From: Candidatus Melainabacteria bacterium
GTDB lineage: Bacteria > Cyanobacteriota > Vampirovibrionia > 2-02-FULL-35-15
Reading direction: 5' to 3'
NCBI GenBank assembly: GCA_016193285.1
Contig: JACPSL010000036.1
Coordinates: 1-64,000, forward strand
DNA length: 64,000 nt
The position numbers and the translations under genes are program-made. The notes under the pieces were generated by a model. That model searched no databases and was not told the origin of the DNA. It saw only the letters and a list, made by a program, of their open reading frames with translations. Below, piece after piece: positions 63,086 to 64,000 of the stretch. Within the stretch, counting starts at the first letter, position 1, and every line of letters starts with the position of its first letter.

Positions 63086-63171
63086 TCCCGTGACAAATCC
63101 AAGTAGCTTGATCGGATTTGCCAAATAAATTGGACAAATCCTACACTTGCAAGTAAGTTGAAAATGAAGCA

Positions 63172-64000
63172 TTAAAATTTGACCTCCTTAAGCTTTTTAA
63201 CAATTACATGAGTTTCTCTATTAACACCTGGAGGCCCCCAATAGTTAAAAGCATAACTAAACTGAGCATAACCTCCAACCATAAAAATTGGTTTTAGTCT
63301 TATACGGGTTAAACTATTGTGGCCACCTGCTCTTTTCATTCCATATGTTGGTGATTTTGGAACTGAGAGAGTTCTTTCTGGTGAGTGATAAATCATACAA
63401 ATACCTCTTGGAAGTCTTGAACTTACACATGCTCGTGTACACACAACACCATTGTCATTAAAGACTTCAACCCAGTCATTATCTTCTACACCAATTAAAT
63501 CTGCATCCTTATCATTTATCCAAAGCGGTTCAACTCCTCTTGATAAAGTCTTCATGCGAAGAGTATCTCCAAATGTTGAATGTATTCCCCATTTCCCGTG
63601 CGGAGTTAAATAATTTAAAATAATGCTATTACTTCCTTCATTACTTGTTTTTGCAATATCACCGTATGTCATTGCATCTATTCTTGGTTTATGAGTTGGA
63701 AGATGTTCACCAAAAGCTATATATGCTTCATGATCTAAATAAAAATGTTGTCTTCCAGTTAATGTTCTCCATGGAATTCTTTCTTCTACATTAAGTACGT
63801 ATGAAGAATAAGTTCTATTATTGTTTATATTTCCTGACCAAAATGGTGTTGTAAGAATTCTAGTAGGGGCACTAATGATATCTTGAAAGTTAACCCTGAC
63901 TCCTCTAGTATCTTTTGCAAGATGAGTTAAATCTAATCCTGTCTTTTTTGATTCTGCTTCAAATGCCCTGTATGCAAGTTCACCATTAGTTTCTGCTGCA
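63172..64000 (-). CDS. narG: Nitrate reductase alpha subunit, C-terminal part (partial)
   Basis: The frame is open from the right edge through an internal ATG (63672) to the stop at 63172, about 276 residues. [42 protein letters not shown] and MIYHSPERT are diagnostic NarG C-terminal sequence (molybdopterin-binding domain). NarG is usually about 1,200 aa, so roughly the last fifth is present. The N-terminus, with or without a Tat signal, lies beyond the window. Confidence 0.95.
   Translation of the reverse strand, partial: AAETNGELAYRAFEAESKKTGLDLTHLAKDTRGVRVNFQDIISAPTRILTTPFWSGNINNNRTYSSYVLNVEERIPWRTLTGRQHFYLDHEAYIAFGEHLPTHKPRIDAMTYGDIAKTSNEGSNSIILNYLTPHGKWGIHSTFGDTLRMKTLSRGVEPLWINDKDADLIGVEDNDWVEVFNDNGVVCTRACVSSRLPRGICMIYHSPERTLSVPKSPTYGMKRAGGHNSLTRIRLKPIFMVGGYAQFSYAFNYWGPPGVNRETHVIVKKLKEVKF

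Noticed and set aside
1-64000. tRNA, rRNA, prophage or transposase genes
   Set aside because: I looked for CCA-ended cloverleafs, rRNA motifs, integrases and DDE transposases in gaps and frames and saw none. Without a search tool a tRNA could be missed, but no gap has a convincing one.

Overview
The window is a gene-dense, AT-rich (by eye near 30% G+C) chromosomal segment from a Gram-negative-type bacterium. An outer membrane is indicated by a TolC-family protein, an MlaEFD lipid transporter and an alginate-export-type beta-barrel. No rRNA, tRNA, CRISPR array, phage or transposase gene was found. Gene order is mosaic with frequent strand switches, tiny intergenic gaps and several overlapping convergent genes. 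The mix of a b6-type cytochrome b, AMIN-like/TPR proteins, heptamer tandem repeats and many lineage-specific proteins would fit a non-photosynthetic relative of Cyanobacteria (Melainabacteria/Vampirovibrionia). That placement is only an inference.

Layout. 1-8.1 kb: aroB-aroK, dnaB, ddl, a DUF39-type sulfurtransferase, then a translationally coupled TPR / LipM-like / bioB run. 8.1-12.7 kb: an ABC-2 exporter (permease, ATPase, HlyD-type adaptor) divergent from a TolC-like channel. 12.7-25.4 kb: an HTH-GHKL-STAS-like regulator, a GT2 glycosyltransferase back to back with mutS, a PIN protein with a tiny partner, a HerA-like ATPase, PxpA-like protein, trxB, DUF58, acyl-CoA dehydrogenase, a deoxyribosyltransferase/formylglutamate-amidohydrolase fusion and folK. 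25.4-28 kb: two unrecognised membrane proteins. 28-41.1 kb: housekeeping genes (queF, aroC, ubiE/menG, fabD, dnaG, argC, queE, coaE, hpf, pdxA, folE, ilvN) plus a pseudopilin whose leader is frame-disrupted at an A8 tract. 41.2-43.5 kb: a cluster of small unrecognised proteins, strong hairpins and a GC-rich islet. 43.5-45.7 kb: mlaEFD. 45.7-49 kb: hemerythrin - radical SAM - moaD - moaE. 49-54.5 kb: two paralogous acyl-CoA dehydrogenases around an aldehyde dehydrogenase, then the porin bracketed by related palindromes. 54.6-56.9 kb: a large unrecognised protein followed by a decayed copy of its C-terminus. 56.9-64 kb: a respiratory operon on the minus strand, narG (partial) - narH - narJ - narI/Rieske fusion - cytochrome b - cytochrome c - acyl-CoA dehydrogenase.

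The most striking content is that last operon. A NarI-type dihaem subunit is fused, through a Tat-like RRxFLK segment and a membrane anchor, to a complete Rieske domain, and cytochrome b and cytochrome c genes overlap it downstream. This predicts a joined nitrate reductase / bc-type quinol-oxidising complex. Molybdopterin synthase genes and a hemerythrin elsewhere in the window fit a molybdenum-dependent nitrate respiration. Four acyl-CoA dehydrogenases and an aldehyde dehydrogenase suggest fatty or organic acid oxidation feeding the quinone pool.

Second-tier signals are non-coding. These include heptamer and octamer tandem repeats at gene ends and translation starts, several unrelated perfect palindromes, a decamer repeat around the GHKL regulator, and -10 boxes exactly 7 nt before start codons, which suggests leaderless mRNAs.
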